Shown: piece by piece, positions 37,422 through 50,485 of the stretch
Layout: every line of letters starts with the position of its first letter
Numbering within the stretch: position 1 is the first letter of the stretch
Origin: Austropuccinia psidii
Taxonomy: Eukaryota; Basidiomycota; Pucciniomycetes; Pucciniales; Sphaerophragmiaceae
Direction: 5' to 3'
Assembly (NCBI GenBank): GCA_023105745.1
Contig: JALGQZ010000005.1
Location: forward strand, 2,457,501-2,521,500
DNA: 64,000 nucleotides
The notes under the pieces: generated by a model
Told to the model about the DNA's origin: nothing
Databases searched by the model: none
The model's input: the letters and a program-made list of their open reading frames with translations, nothing else
Translations under genes and position numbers: made by a program

Positions 37422-38828
37422 TGTCAGGGTGAGTCTATGATAAAGGTGTATATAAGTATTTACAAGCTTTAACTATGACTGTGACATGGTAAAAATAGTT
37501 TTAAAAGATGGTAAATTTGATAATAAATGATTAAATTAAGATATTAAGGGCTTTACTATAGAGATATAGTGGTGGTGAGCGCTGTTGAAAGCCCTGGGTG
37601 CAGCTTTTACCTGTTGGGTTACAATACTTAAGTTTAAAGTATACCTGATTATTTTCCAAGAGTATAACTGTTTTTGGACAGTTGTACTACGTAGGAATTC
37701 AAGAGCAGGATGGGGAGACAATTCTGGCTGTGAAAAGCCTCCTTTTTATCCTGAAATGGGGTGGAAAGGGTGCTAGACCTTTCCACATAGAGGAAGTGAA
37801 GATTTTTTCACTTTCTAGTACTGGCTTGTGGTTTGCAAACAGCCTGTATAGCCTGTATTGGGCTCAGATGTGGTTTTGAAACCACATCTGGGCAGTTTTC
37901 ACCAATACAGGGTGAAAAGTTTCATCTGGGGACCTCACAGCCTGATTCTGACATGTATGACGCGTAGAATGCTGTACAGAAAATTTATGGGACCCCAGTA
38001 TTGACTGAAATATGAGGTATTGAAGTAAAAAAATGCTTCTTTGTCTATTTGACACCTCATATTCATGATTATGGGATATTATCCCATGGTAAGGCTGTAT
38101 ATGACAGCAGGTGGGATTTTGACCTTAAAACAGCCATACCTTTGTCAATTCTTGAGATATCAACCTCAAAACTGGTTCGGTGTTTAGCCCTGTATGTGAT
38201 CTACACAATGGTACCTCATTTGATATGGGTATCATTAAATATGGCAAAGTTATCCCATTTACAAGATTTTTGTACATTTGTGTGTTTTAGGCAAAAAGCT
38301 GTATTGAGCTTGTTTGCCCCATAACTTCTGCAGTAGTTGAGATATGGGGAAGTGGATGACACCATCAGATAGATATGATTGTTCTCTTTTCAAAAAGACC
38401 CCACTTCAGGTATCCCACACTAAAACTGTAGAAGTTAGATGAGAGGTGAATGTTTTGTTCACCCTTATTTGGCCTGAAATTGACCATAACTCCAGTAATA
38501 TTGGTGCTAGCTCAGTTTGGATGGTACCATTGGATAGCCCTGGCTTAGAGCTTCATTTTGAATACCTATTTGATGGGGTTAAGCCTCTCCTTCTAGATTT
38601 TAGATGAGAGGTGAAAATTAAGGTTTATGCTCAGCAATAACTTTGTTATTTCTTGTCCTATGGTGATGGGACTTATATTTTCAGAAAGGGGTGAGTTTCC
38701 TCTATATTTTGATACCTTTTGAGCTAATTTGGCTCAGCTCCATGTTTTGGTGGTATCTTGCCTATACCATTGGTTTATGGTATTTTGGCTGTCATGCTTG
38801 TGCTCTGGTTTTGAGTCACAGGCTGACA
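37422..38828. mobile_element. Family S solo LTR, copy 2
   Basis: 1,407 bp, TGTCAGGGTGAGTCT to GAGTCACAGGCTGACA, flanked by the perfect 5-bp duplication AGGGT (37417-37421 and 38829-38833). Excising it rejoins the B1 RNase H coding sequence. No internal region is present, so the parent element of this family is not in the window. A 26-nt near-perfect hairpin lies at 37865-37890, shared with copy 1. Confidence 0.88.
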
Positions 38829-38975
38829 AGGGTGGTAAGTGATTGAGAAGTGAAATTCAGAAAGGAATTCAGCCCAGTGGGCTTGACAGTGAGTAAGGAC
38901 TTTTGATGAAATGAAGTATTGCAAGGAAGAGTGATTGGTGAGAACTTCAAAAGGGCAAGAAAGGGAAAGAAGAAA

Positions 38976-40931
38976 TGTAAGGTTTGACTATGAAACAATA
39001 AGTAGAAATTACTAATATTTTACTTATTGTACTATGAATGTCCTTATAAATAAAGTAAATAAGATGAAAAATGATTATAATAATGAAGAATTATTATAAT
39101 TAAGGTGTGAAGATATTTGAATTATTGAATAAATAATATAATAAAAGAATATATTAACATATACTAATTAATATATTCAAAAGAACTTTATTATTGTTAC
39201 CAACAAATAATGAAGGAATAAAAAATTGTTTTTTGTTAATAAAAGAAATCAATTACCATAATATTACTGATATTAAAGCTATAAGTTAATATAAATACTA
39301 TTTATATTAATTAAAGAATTATTCAAGTAATAATAGAGAGAAAATTATTATAATGAGAGGAAATAACCTACTTTTAGGACTTAATATAACAAATTTGAAT
39401 GCTTTTACGCCAAATAATATAAATACAACTTATTTAAATTGTATTTACAATAAAAATTAAGAGAAATTACAAATTATCTTGATCTTACATGGATTTGAGA
39501 TTTTTAAGAGAAATTTAACAAAACAGTTAAATAAATGAAGTAATCATGTCAATATTGATGATTATAATAAAGATGATCTTTGGTCTTTAATAATATAAAA
39601 GTTCTATATATAAAGAATAAAGAATTTACCTTTTTTGATTTCATTATTTAGTGTTTTGTAGGCATCTGAGGGGCAAATAGAGTAAAAAGAGCTCTCTTTA
39701 TAGTGAATATCTCCCATCTAGAGTCCAGAAGGATTCTAGTAGACGTGTACTGATTACTTCTACTAGAAATCATCAATATCTTAAGATCTAGTGATGATTA
39801 CATCATGATCAAACCATCTTATCTTATTATTATGCCATTATTTAGAGTTATCACTATAACTTTAGGTTTTATGGCATAATAGGCTTGGAAAAAGCCTAAA
39901 CTTTGTGGATTTTATTAGTAGAAATCATAATATAATAGTATCTATCAGTTCTATCACTTATATGACTGTTAAACTTAAAATAAGACTACAGTGAGTGATC
40001 ATAAATGGTCAAATTTGAGCTTAAACTTTGATCATTAAAAAGGTTTAAGTTATACACGCTAAAACTATTCTGAGAGTGGATTCTAATAGCTTGAAATTTC
40101 TTATTAAACTTCCAAGAGCATTTCATTACATCATCAAAACTCTATTTTAGATGATTTTTCTTGTAACTCATCTTTTTTGTTGAAATTTAATATTTTAAAC
40201 TTCAAGCCATGATTTCAAAGGGTTATACCTTGAATATCATAATAAAAAATACATCATTCTTCACAAATGAACTAGTATAATTTGACTGTCTACTTTTTTT
40301 GAGTTTGGACCACTTTCACAACAAAGTGGTCAACAGCTCTATTGATTTTATTCAATAATCCATTACAAGTTTTAACCTTGTTTATAACTTGTAAAATAAA
40401 GTTAATATCTGTATTTCTACAGTAATTACGTGGTGAATTTCTTTTTTGGTTTATCTCTCTATCCTGTATATTTCAAGAGATATTAGCTAAAAACAATGAA
40501 TATATGCATTGACCAAAAAAGTGCATATATTCTGCTTAATTCCTTAAGTATTGAATTTAGAGATTAGCTTTATAATTGTTTTATGTGTAGACCTTTATGG
40601 AAAATCCAATGGTACAGCTTATTGAACATGTTGTTTCATTTGTTTTGGGGATAAATGAGGTTTTGTACCTTTTTTAAGATATTATTACTCATACCTTGGT
40701 AATTATTGACTTTTCAGATATGCCATAAAAATGAAATATGCCTATTTTACCATGAGGAATCTAATGGTGGAATTTATATAACATGTTTATTAATTATATT
40801 CTGAGTTAATTCAGATTTTGTACTTATTTATGGTATACTACTAATTTTTGAGATAATTATTATAAGTATAATTATTACAGAAATTTTGCTGTGACCTTTT
40901 TGGATATGTGGTCATATCTCAAAGGCTCACA
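38976..40931 (-). mobile_element. Family R solo LTR inside element B1
   Basis: 1,956 bp, TGTAAGGTTTGACTATG to AAAGGCTCACA, with the perfect duplication AGAAA (38971-38975 and 40932-40936). Host sequence on both sides is family G RNase H coding DNA that becomes continuous when the LTR is removed. The terminal hairpin ACAATAAGTA/TACTTATTGT is intact. Confidence 0.92.
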
Positions 40932-41118
40932 AGAAAATCCCTCCAGCTCTTGAGAGCCCAGAATATGACAAGGAGTTCCTTGTCATTAATCTCATAGTTG
41001 AGCTTTTCTGGAATATGCTTTCAGATATCAAATGCAATGGGATTTTTTCCTGAGTCAAAAACCTGACTAACTATAGCACCCAAGGCATAATTGGATGCAT
41101 TGGTATCTAAAAGGGGGG

Positions 41119-41438
41119 TGTCACAGGAATTCTTGTGGAAAGCAAGAGTGGCCTGGCACTCAGGAATCAAGAACTCACTTGGAGGGCTCCTAAAGAATTA
41201 TGAAATAAAAAGGAATATATTTCTTTAAGGAAGAATAAGAGTCAGTACAAGTACATCAAAGATAAAAGAAAAAAGGGAAGCCAATGGCCAAGATAATAAA
41301 GAAAGCAAAAATCCAAAGAGCCAACCAAATGAATCCTCAATTCACTGTTTCAAACTGTCAGAAAGAACAATGGAGTTAGTAAAGCATATGACCTCCAATA
41401 TCCACTGACAGGAAAAGAAGAAAAGGTGCAAATGACTG
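41119..41438 (-). repeat. Family G LTR fragment (element B2)
   Basis: Begins TGTCACAGG at 41119 and matches the first 320 bp of the inverted family G LTR (GAGTGGCCTGGCACTCAGG..., ATATCCACTGACAGG). It ends at AATGAC where a family R LTR begins. The left border abuts B1 pol, so this is probably a second family G element inserted in B1 and then itself interrupted. Confidence 0.75.
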
Positions 41439-43562
41439 TGTAAGGTTTGTCTATGAAACTCTTGGTAATACTAACAATATCAAGAGTACTATGACTTTTC
41501 TCAGTAGAAAAATATAATATAATAATATATTATAAACACAAATTTAAATATAATTATTAAAAATAATTATATAAAAAAAATAAATTTAATTATTATTCTA
41601 TAAAATAATAATAAAAAAATAATAAATTATAATTACTCTATTATTGTTAAAGTCACTGACAATTATAACAATAAGAAGTGTGCAGCTCTTAATGAGACAA
41701 TTACACATGGAAAATATAAATATCTAACCACTTATAAATAATATATAAGTATTATTTATAGAAGAATTAAGACACAAGCTGTACAGAAAGAATTCTTATA
41801 GAAAAAATTTATATCAAAAAACTAATAATAGATAGAAAAGATATAGAATTTTAGAGAAAACTTACTTATAATATAAATGTAATACAACAAGTCAAATAGA
41901 AAAGCTATTATATTAAATAATTATTATAAGTGAAAAACATGCTAAAAGTCAATATTTATAATGATAAAACAACTTTGTATGATAAAAAATATGATTAAGG
42001 AGTTTTTGAGAGGAATTTGTGGATTTTAAAAGATATTTTAAAGACAATAATTTTATGAAAGAAAAGAAATTATAGGTGATTACAACAATAATCTAATTTC
42101 TATGATTTCAATTCTTTAATTTAAGATTTATGAAGAATAAAATACTTAAGAAATACTTTAATAATAAGATTTTATATATAATAAAACTTTACCTGTTTAA
42201 ATGTCTAATATGATTGGATTGATAATTGATGATGGACAAAGAGAAGCTCTCATAATTAATAATGGATATAGAGGGCGTTCTCAGGTCAAAACTGAAAAAC
42301 CATGCTTAAAAATAAGGTTCTTAAATTAAGGTAACTTATTTTTAATTCCAATGTAAAGTTACCAGTGTTATTCTTAACTCCAAGTAACTTTAATCCTCAT
42401 TTAAGTTGATTATTTTAAGTTTTAATATGAAATAAGCTTATTTATATTAAAGCTCATCACAAAAAAAACTTAAAAATAGGTTTTCAAGCAGAAATCTCTT
42501 AAACTCAACTTTTAATTAATTTTTAAGAAAATCTTAATTTTCTTTAAGAATGGTTAAAAAGGTAAATTTCCAGGCTAATTGCCCAGGAATTCTACTCATA
42601 AAAGATAGTTAAAATTTAATTTATATATAGATAATATTCAATTGTAAGCTGTGTGAAAGCTTCAAGCAAATCCATTAAGAATTGGACTTTTAATGAATTT
42701 TTGAAGTTATTACTATTTTTCCACATAAAATAGCAATACACACCAAACCTTAACTTTTGATAACGTTTTAATGCTTGTAAGCTTAACGTTTTAAGCTTAT
42801 TTAAGCTTTGAAAGGTCTCAAAACTTTAATAGCAAGCCTGCATATTGGGATTTACCCTTTGGAAACTTGAAATTCCTGTCCAAATTGGGTTAAAACCAGT
42901 TTAAACCTTAAGGTTGGATCAAATTCTAATATTAAAGTTTAAATAAGGTTGAAAATATTCCAATACAGGTGGACAATCTTAATTGAATCCTTGCAGATCC
43001 AAAAAGTTGGGTACCCCAGATCTGTTTGGTCTTTTTCCTTTGTCCCACCTTTTTGCGTGGATTTTGCCCTTTTATTTATTTAAAGCCATACTATGGCCTT
43101 AAACCCTCTTAAATTGAGCTCACGCAGGATTTAAATTCTATATGGCAAATCCTCAGCCAATTCTGTAAATATACACAACACCTCAATTTTAACTAAAATT
43201 TTGGCAAGTTTGCATAAACCCTATGCAACTTTAAATTTAAGCTTATTTAAGCTTAAATTTAACAATTTTAAAAAAATGTTAGAAAACTTCCATTAGTACT
43301 GTGAGATTCTTGAATCTTCCAATAACATAAGAAATAAGCCTTTTTGGGTATAACACCCTATGGGTGTACCCTAGGTCATTTTTGGTGTAGAATCCAAAAA
43401 TGACAAAATATTTATAACTTTGTTTATCCAAAAAAAATTTATACTCATTTTTATTATTTTTTATTTTAAATTCGATTGAGAAGTCTGTTGAAGACTAAAT
43501 CAACTGTATTGAAAGTTATTTGTGGCCTTATGGGTATGTTATACATACCACACAGGCTCACA
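41439..43562 (-). repeat. Divergent family R LTR of element C
   Basis: 2,124 bp, TGTAAGGTTTGTCTATG to CACAGGCTCACA, followed by the inverted polypurine tract TTCTCTACCACCAAAAAA. The ends and overall plan match family R, but most of the interior differs, so it is a separate subfamily. The terminal hairpin is present with a different stem (ACTCTTG/CAAGAGT at 41458-41487). Confidence 0.82.
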
Positions 43563-43697
43563 TTCTCTACCACCAAAAAAAATCGGACCACAATTTTCTT
43601 TTAGTAGTATACCCCCAAGTTCATTGGGGGGTATCATCCATTGTCCAACCTCTCTACTTATACTTTAAAGTATGTGGAGCACACAATTCAGATTTTT

Positions 43698-43950
43698 CAT
43701 TGAGGAATTGGTCTTCTCTCATGTCTGAATCTTCTGAGAAACCTTTGGGAATCAGTTATCTTTTCTGCTACACTCCATTCATCTTCCTGTTGTGGATTTT
43801 TGTACCTGACCAAGTATTCTCTTTCATTTCTTCCCCTAAGTCTTCTTTCTTTCAAAAATTTTAGCACTTTTCTCTCTTCACTCTGATCAAGTCAAGGTAC
43901 TTCTAAGGGTGTTTCATTTCTTAAAGGAAATAATTCCTTATCACTTGAAG
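43698..43950 (-). pseudogene. Element C: C-terminal end of pol (chromodomain)
   Basis: The minus-strand frame ends at TGA (43698-43700) after a sequence like [10 protein letters not shown], preceded by the chromodomain YLVRY region. It is the same terminus as in elements E and F. The coding sequence stops at 43950, exactly where a new LTR starts, consistent with insertion rather than random truncation. Confidence 0.75.
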
Positions 43951-45374
43951 TGTAAGATGTGACTATGAAACTGATGATAATATTACTGATAATCAACAGT
44001 ACTATGTCTGTTCTTATGAAATATAATAATAAAATATTATTATAACCACAATTAAATAATTAAAGAATTATTTCTTTCACGTGCTAAGCACTACTAGTGA
44101 TTTTAACAGTGAGTAAGTAATTGTCTACAAGAATCAATTACAAGAAGAATTTAATAATAAAAACTTCTTTTATTAAAATAATAAAATTATTTTAATATAT
44201 AATTATCTTTTCCAAGAATAATTATAATGATAATTCTTGAAGAAAACTAATTTTAGAGAAAAACTTTAAGAATTATAGATAAATCACTCACTAATATTCC
44301 AAAGAGCTTATTGAAAGATAGGATAGAGAGATTTGACGTAGAATTGTAGACTTAGAGGATCAAAATGAATTTATAAATGTATTACAACAATATATAGTTG
44401 ATATCTATGATTTCACGCCTTTCTGATTGATTCTGAAAGAATAAAACACTTAAAAAAAGTTTTAACTAATACTTACTTGTTGGTAATACTGATATAAATG
44501 ATTAATAAGATGATGATACGGAAAAAACAGCAATAGAAGGCCTCTTTTAAGTCAACAACAGCTCACAGAGGCGTGCCATGGAGCAAACTGAAAAACCAGT
44601 GAGTGAGAAAGCATCAAACCCTTTTGGATTAGTACTTACATCATCTGTTGTCACGTAAAATTGTCATAATTGCTTAATTGATGCTTTTACGTGACTACCA
44701 ACCCCAATATGGTTAAGAATAGAAGGAGTAACATTTGTAAATCTTCTTTTATTCCAAAGTAATCATTGATTTCCCAAATTTATCAATGTTATTGACAATT
44801 TAATCACAGGTTGTATTTACTGTGAATTTTTGAAGATTCAGTGTTTCATGTAGAATAACCAAAAATGGACTGTAAGTAAAGCTTTTGATTTTACTAGTAA
44901 AACTGTAATTATTTTTGGTTGTACCATAGATAATACGGTTCTCAATTGGTCCTGAACGTTTGAGAAAGATGCATTAATAATTGTATTTTTAATGAATTTT
45001 TGAAGTTTTTACCTCATTTCTACGTAGAATTGCAAATATCAGTGTTTGACTGGTTGCTATGAGGTAAATCAATGGATAAAAGTCCAAAAAGGGTTTTAAT
45101 TACTCTTTTGGGGTTTATCCATGGAAAGTCATTAAGAATTGACGTGGTTACAGGAGCCTAACTCGCTTTTTACCTCCTTGGCACATCAAAATAGCAGGTT
45201 ATTTGCTATTTTCTTAAGATTTACAGTAGTTGAGACATGGTAACCAAGTTCCCAAAAGGTTTTGGTTTACCAATTAGTCTAAGATTAGCCATGTATCCAA
45301 GCTTTAGAGCTGTCCACGCCTCTGAGGCCTCAGAAGTGGGGTACCCTGGCTCTCTTTGATGTCTTTTGTCCCCC
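43951..45374 (-). repeat. Partial family R LTR (D)
   Basis: 1,424 bp starting TGTAAGATGTGACTATG and closely similar to the first 1,422 bp of the LTR at 45375-47295. It ends at TTTGTCCCCC, where the next LTR begins. The corresponding point in the next LTR reads TTTGTCCCCCTTGCC, so about 500 bp are missing here. Probably interrupted by element E, with a tandem partial duplication as the alternative. Confidence 0.8.
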
Positions 45375-47295
45375 TGTAAGATGTGACTATGAAACTGATG
45401 ATAATATTACTATTAATCAACAGTACTATGTCTATTCTTATGAAATATAATAATAAAAAATTATTATAACCACAATTAAATAATTATAAAATTATTTCTT
45501 TCATGTGTTATACACTACTAGTGATTATAACAGTGAGCAGTAATTGTCTACTAGAATCAATTACAAGAAGAATTTAATAATAAAAACTTCTTTATTAAAA
45601 TAATAAAATTATTTTAATATATAATTATCTTTTACAAGAATAATTATAACGATAATTCTTGAAGAAAACTATTACTAGAGAAAAACTTTAAGAATTAAGA
45701 ATAAATGACTCACTAATACTCCAAAGAACTTATTGATAGATAAGAGTAGAGAAATTTGACGTGGAATTGTGGATTTAAGGGATCAAAAGGATTTATAAAA
45801 GTATTACAACAATATATAGTTGGATTCTATGATTTCACGTCTTTCTGGATGATTTTGAAAGATTTAAAACACTTAAGAATAGCTTTAACTAATACTTACT
45901 TGTTGGTAATAATGATTTAATAAATTGATAAGATGATTCTTGGAAAAAAACAGCAAGAAGAGGCTTCTTTTAAGTCAACAACAGCTCACAGAGGCGTGCC
46001 ATGGAGAAAACTGAAAAACAAGTGAGTGAGAAAACAATAAACCCTTTTGGATTAATGATTGCATCATCTGTCTTCACGTAAGATTATCATAATTACTTAA
46101 TCGATGCTTTTACGTGACTACCAACCCCAATATGGTTAAGAATAAAAGGGGTAACATCTGTAAATCTTCTTTTATTCTAAAATAATCATTGATTTCTCAA
46201 AGTTATCAATGTTATTGCCAATTTCATCACAGGTTGTAATTACTGTGAATTTTTGAAGATTCAGTGTTTCACGTAGAATGGTCAAAAATGGACTGTAAGT
46301 AAAACTTTTAATTTTACAAGTAAAACCATAATTCTTTTTGGTTGTACCATAGATAATAAAGGTATTCATTGGTCCTGAAAGTTTCAGAAGGATTCATTAA
46401 GAATTGTATTTTTAATGAATTTTTGACGTTTTTACCTCATTTCTACGTAGAATTGCAAATAGCAGTATTTTGCTGGTTGCTATGAGGTAAATCAATGAAT
46501 ATGGATCCCAAAAGGGTTTAATTACTCTTTTAGGGTCTAGTCATGGAAAGACATCAAGAATTGATGTGGTTACAGGAGTGTAAGTAGCTCATTACCTCCT
46601 TGGCACGTCAAAATAGCAGGTTATTTGCTATTTTTCTTATGATTACAGTAGGTGTAACTTGGTAACCAAGTTCCCAAAGAGTTTTAGTTTACCAATTGGG
46701 CTAAGATGATCCATGGATCCATGCTCTGGAGCTATCCACGCCTCTGAGGCCTCAGAAGTTGGGTACCCTGGCTCTCTTTGATGTTTTTTGTCCCCCTTGC
46801 CTAATTTTTACGTCAAAATAGTAATTTAAGCTTAAAGTGAGATATCCACTATGGGTGTACCAAAAGTCCAAGTAATAATACCATGATATTAAGTGCTCAA
46901 AACATGCATAACACTATTCTTAGTGTATATATAACATGGGATTTCTCACTTTCCCATTATTTTGGCTAAAAATCAAGAAAAACAAAAATTTTCACGGATC
47001 TTTTATGTGGTATTAATGATGTGGTATTGAAGTATTTTCCATTTTACCACCTCAAATACTTAAATTGAGCTTATTCGCTCTATGGAGCTACCCTAGGTGA
47101 ATTTTTGTGTAGAATCCAAATCTGGTCTTAAATCCATGGATTTACTTACTCAATAAAAAGTTATTCATCTTTTCTGAAATTGAAAATGATGAATTTTGGA
47201 TATATGCATGACTTATGAGTTTTGCATAATTCAAAATTTCTTTTTAAGATAATTGTGGCATATTTGGGTATGTAAAATATACCTCAAGGCTCACA
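45375..47295 (-). repeat. Family R 3' LTR of element E
   Basis: 1,921 bp, TGTAAGATGTGACTATG to CCTCAAGGCTCACA. Terminal hairpin ACTGATGAT/ATCAACAGT at 45394-45424 (8 of 9 pairs). Differs widely in its interior from the LTRs of F, so E belongs to a different subfamily although its proteins are clearly homologous. Confidence 0.88.
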
Positions 47296-49746
47296 TTCCC
47301 TCCCACCAAAAAATAAAATTGTACTACAATTTTATTAGTGATAAAAGAATAAGGCCCCAAAGGGGGTTGATGTCCACTATCCAACCTCTTCACATTACTC
47401 AGATCAAGTAATTTAAAGAACATTTATAGACATATTCAGGCTTGTGGCCTTCTTTCATGTCTAAATCTTCTTAAGAGTTTATCTGAGTCAGGTATTTCTG
47501 ATTCTGCCATCCATTCATCTTCATGTACTGGATTTCTATATCTGACAAGATATTCTCTTTGATTTTTACCCCTAAGTCTCCTTTCTTTAATGACTTTCTT
47601 TATCTTTCTGTCTTCATTCTGTTCCACAGGTGGTACAGTTAAAGGAGTTGGGTTTCTTAAAGGAAACAATTCTTTATCAGCTGGTTGATAAGGTTTTATC
47701 AAGCTGACTGGAAATGTGGGGTGTTTATTTTCCAATTCACCACTCAATTCCACTTGAACTGCATTGGTTCCATGTAAGGCAACAATAACAAAAGGTCCTA
47801 CATAAGAATCTTTAAGTTTCTTTGGGCCTTTGATATTATTAAAATTCAAGGTTGAAACTAGAACCAAGTCCCCTACTTTGAAGTCTGGTACTTTATGACT
47901 CTTGTCCCACTTCTGTTTTGCATAATCAAAAGCATCATCCATAATTTGTTTTGCATGGTGTTTTACTTTATCAAGCATTAATTTGAAGCTGGAAGCTGTA
48001 GGATGAATGTCAATCAAGTCTTTCCTCAGTGTGTCTGCTGGGAGTCTTGGATTCCATCCTTTCTCTAACATAGCAGGAGTTTGTCCTGTGGAAGAATGGA
48101 CTGATGTCTTGTATGCCAATTCTAGTGCAGGTATCAGAGTGCACCAGTCATGGGTAAAGCCATCTGAGTCTTTGAATTCTAATCCATAAGCACAAAATCT
48201 CCTGATCATGTCTTCTAAAGTTTGAATCATCCTCTCTGCTAGCCCATCTGTTTGAGGGTGATATGCTGTAGAGAATGATAACTTAGTCCCAAACAATCTA
48301 TGAAGATTGGTCCAAAGTGCAGATGTGAACTTGGGATCTCTGTCACTTATGATATTCTTAAATAATCCTGTATGAGAAATAACTCTACTCCATAGAAGAA
48401 GAGCTGTATCCATAGCAGTGTCATCTTTATGACATGGTAAGAATATGGGAGTTTTGCTATATCTGTCTACAATGACTGTGAGCCTTTGAGATATGACCAC
48501 ATACCAAATAAGGTCACAAAAAAGATTAATAATAATTATACCTTTAATATAATTATATTCAAATTAATTAGAATAATTATACATTAAAAATAATTACTCA
48601 AATATACAAAAAATACCATAAATTGGTACTAAAATTGGTTTAACTTAAAAACCAATGAATCAACATGTAAAACAAATTATACTATTGGATTCCCCATGGA
48701 AAAATACACATATACCATTTTTATGGCATATCTGTAAAGTCAATATTTAAGGAATTATAAGGTATAATACCTTATAAAAACCATAAAAACTTATTTATCT
48801 CAAGAACTAATGAAATAACATGTAAAATAAATTGTACCAGTGGATTCCCCATGAAAATCCACACATAAAACAATTAATAAGCTAATTTCCAATGTTAATA
48901 CTTAAGGAATTATCCTGAATATATGCACTTTTTTGGTCAATGCATATATTCAAGGATCATAGCTATTATCTTCTAAACTATACATGATAGAATGATGAAC
49001 CAAAAATAAAGTTACCACGTAATTACTGTAAGAACACAGATATGAACTTTATTTTACAAGTTATAAACAAGGTTAAAACCTATGATGAAATATTGATAAA
49101 AATCAACACAGCTGTTGACCACTTTATTGTGAAAGTGCTCCAAACTTAAAAAAAAGTATACAGTTGGATTCTACTAGTTCATTCGTGAAGAATGATGTAA
49201 TTTTTATTATTAAATTCAGGGTATAACCCCCTGAAATCAAGGTTTGAAGTTTAAAATGTTGAATTTCGACAGAAAAGATGAGTTACAAGAAAAATCATCA
49301 AAATTAGAGTTTTGATGATGTAATGAAAGGCTCTTGGCAGCATAATACGGTTATGTCAGGCTATCAGAATTCACTCTCTGAATTGCTGTAGTGTGTAAAT
49401 CTTAAAAGTTATTGAGGATCAAAGTTTGAGCTTAATTTGAGCAGTTATGATCACATACTCCAACCTTAATTTAAGTTTAACAGTCTTAAGAGTAATAAAA
49501 TTGGTGAATACTATTAGTTTATGATTAAAACTAATAAAATCCACGAAATTTGGGGTTCTGCCAAGCCTCTGATGTCATCAAACTTAGAGTTATAGTGATA
49601 ACTCTAAATAATGGTGTAATAATGATGTAATATGGTTTGATCATGATGTAATCACCCTCAAACCTTAAAATATTGATCAATTCCAGTGGATATGATCAGT
49701 ACACGTCTACTAGAAGCCTGTTGGACTCTAGGAGGGAGGTATTTAC

Positions 49747-49755
49747 TATAAATAG
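49747..49755 (+). promoter_or_regulatory. LTR TATA box
   Basis: TATAAATAG followed by AGCTCTTTTTACTCTATTTTCCCCTCAG. The TATA-like element and this pyrimidine-rich context are preserved in nearly all family R LTRs here (inverted near 820 and 39700, direct near 2580 and 58430). It is the likeliest core promoter of the element. The transcription start should fall some 30 bp downstream. Confidence 0.6.
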
Positions 49756-50449
49756 AGCTCTTTTTACTCTATTTTCCCCTCAGACGCATCAAAAACATTA
49801 AATCAATTAAATCAAAGGTAATTTCTTTATTCTTTATATATAAAAGGATTATATTATTAAAGACCAAAGACCTCCTTGCTATAATCATCTATTTTGACGT
49901 GATTAAATCATTTATTTAATTGTTTTTGTTAAAAAAATCTCTATAAAACTCATTTCCACGTAAAAATCAAGAATTTTAGTAATTTTCTTTATTTTTTTAT
50001 TGTAAATACAATTTGAAAAGGTTGTATTATATTCTTTTGGTGTAAAATATCTCAAAATTATTATTTTAAGTGTTAAAAGTAGGTTATTTCATCTTATTAT
50101 AATAATTTCTCTCTTATTATTACTCTTAATAATTCTTATTTAATATAAATAGTATTTATATTAATATATAACTTTAATATTAGTAATATTATTGTTATTA
50201 ATTGTTTTTTATTTATAAAAAACAGTTTTATACGCCTTTATTATTTGTTGGTAACAATAATAAAGAGCTTTATAATATATTAATTATTTTATATTAATAT
50301 ATTATTTATAATATTATAATTTCATATAATATTAATTATATTATTATATTTATTTAATAATATAATATTTTTACGCCATAATAATAATATTTCTTTATTA
50401 TTATTATTATTTTAATCTTATTTATTTCAATTATAAGGACATTCAGAGT

Positions 50450-50485
50450 ACAATAAGTAATAAATTAGTAATTTTTACTTATTGT
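50450..50485 (+). other. U5-end hairpin, 11-bp stem
   Basis: ACAATAAGTAA pairs with TTACTTATTGT across a 14-nt loop, ending 19 nt before the LTR end and about 20 nt before the putative primer-binding site. The same position holds a hairpin in every well-preserved family R LTR tip, with different stem sequences in the C and D/E subfamilies. It would lie in the RNA leader just upstream of the reverse-transcription primer site. Confidence 0.7.

Larger units (their letters stand above)
33685..41118 (-). mobile_element. Family G element B1, 3' part, minus strand, with two solo LTRs inside
   Basis: Inverted relative of the 17444-26803 element: 3' LTR 33685-35051 (TGTAACAGG... to ...GGTTGTGACA), polypurine tract ACCCCCCAC, 3' region with the duplicated blocks, then pol reading leftward. 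Two insertions interrupt it: a family S solo LTR (37422-38828) and a family R solo LTR (38976-40931). At about 41118, inside the end of the RT / start of RNase H region, it is cut by another family G LTR. The 5' half is not in the window. Confidence 0.88.
35052..41118 (-). pseudogene. Element B1 pol remnants (chromodomain to RNase H)
   Basis: Minus-strand pol in three pieces: about 35790-37421 (chromodomain, integrase C-terminal region at 36174-36554, integrase zinc region and core at 36703-37185), 38829-38975 (RNase H) and 40932-41118 (RNase H start, with the TDA(S/N)YA region). Removing the two solo LTRs makes the pieces collinear with 22630-24540 of the complete copy. Multiple stops and frameshifts; inactive. 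Confidence 0.82.

Noticed and set aside
43520..43864. 114-codon plus-strand ORF
   Set aside because: Antisense shadow of the element C pol end and its LTR.
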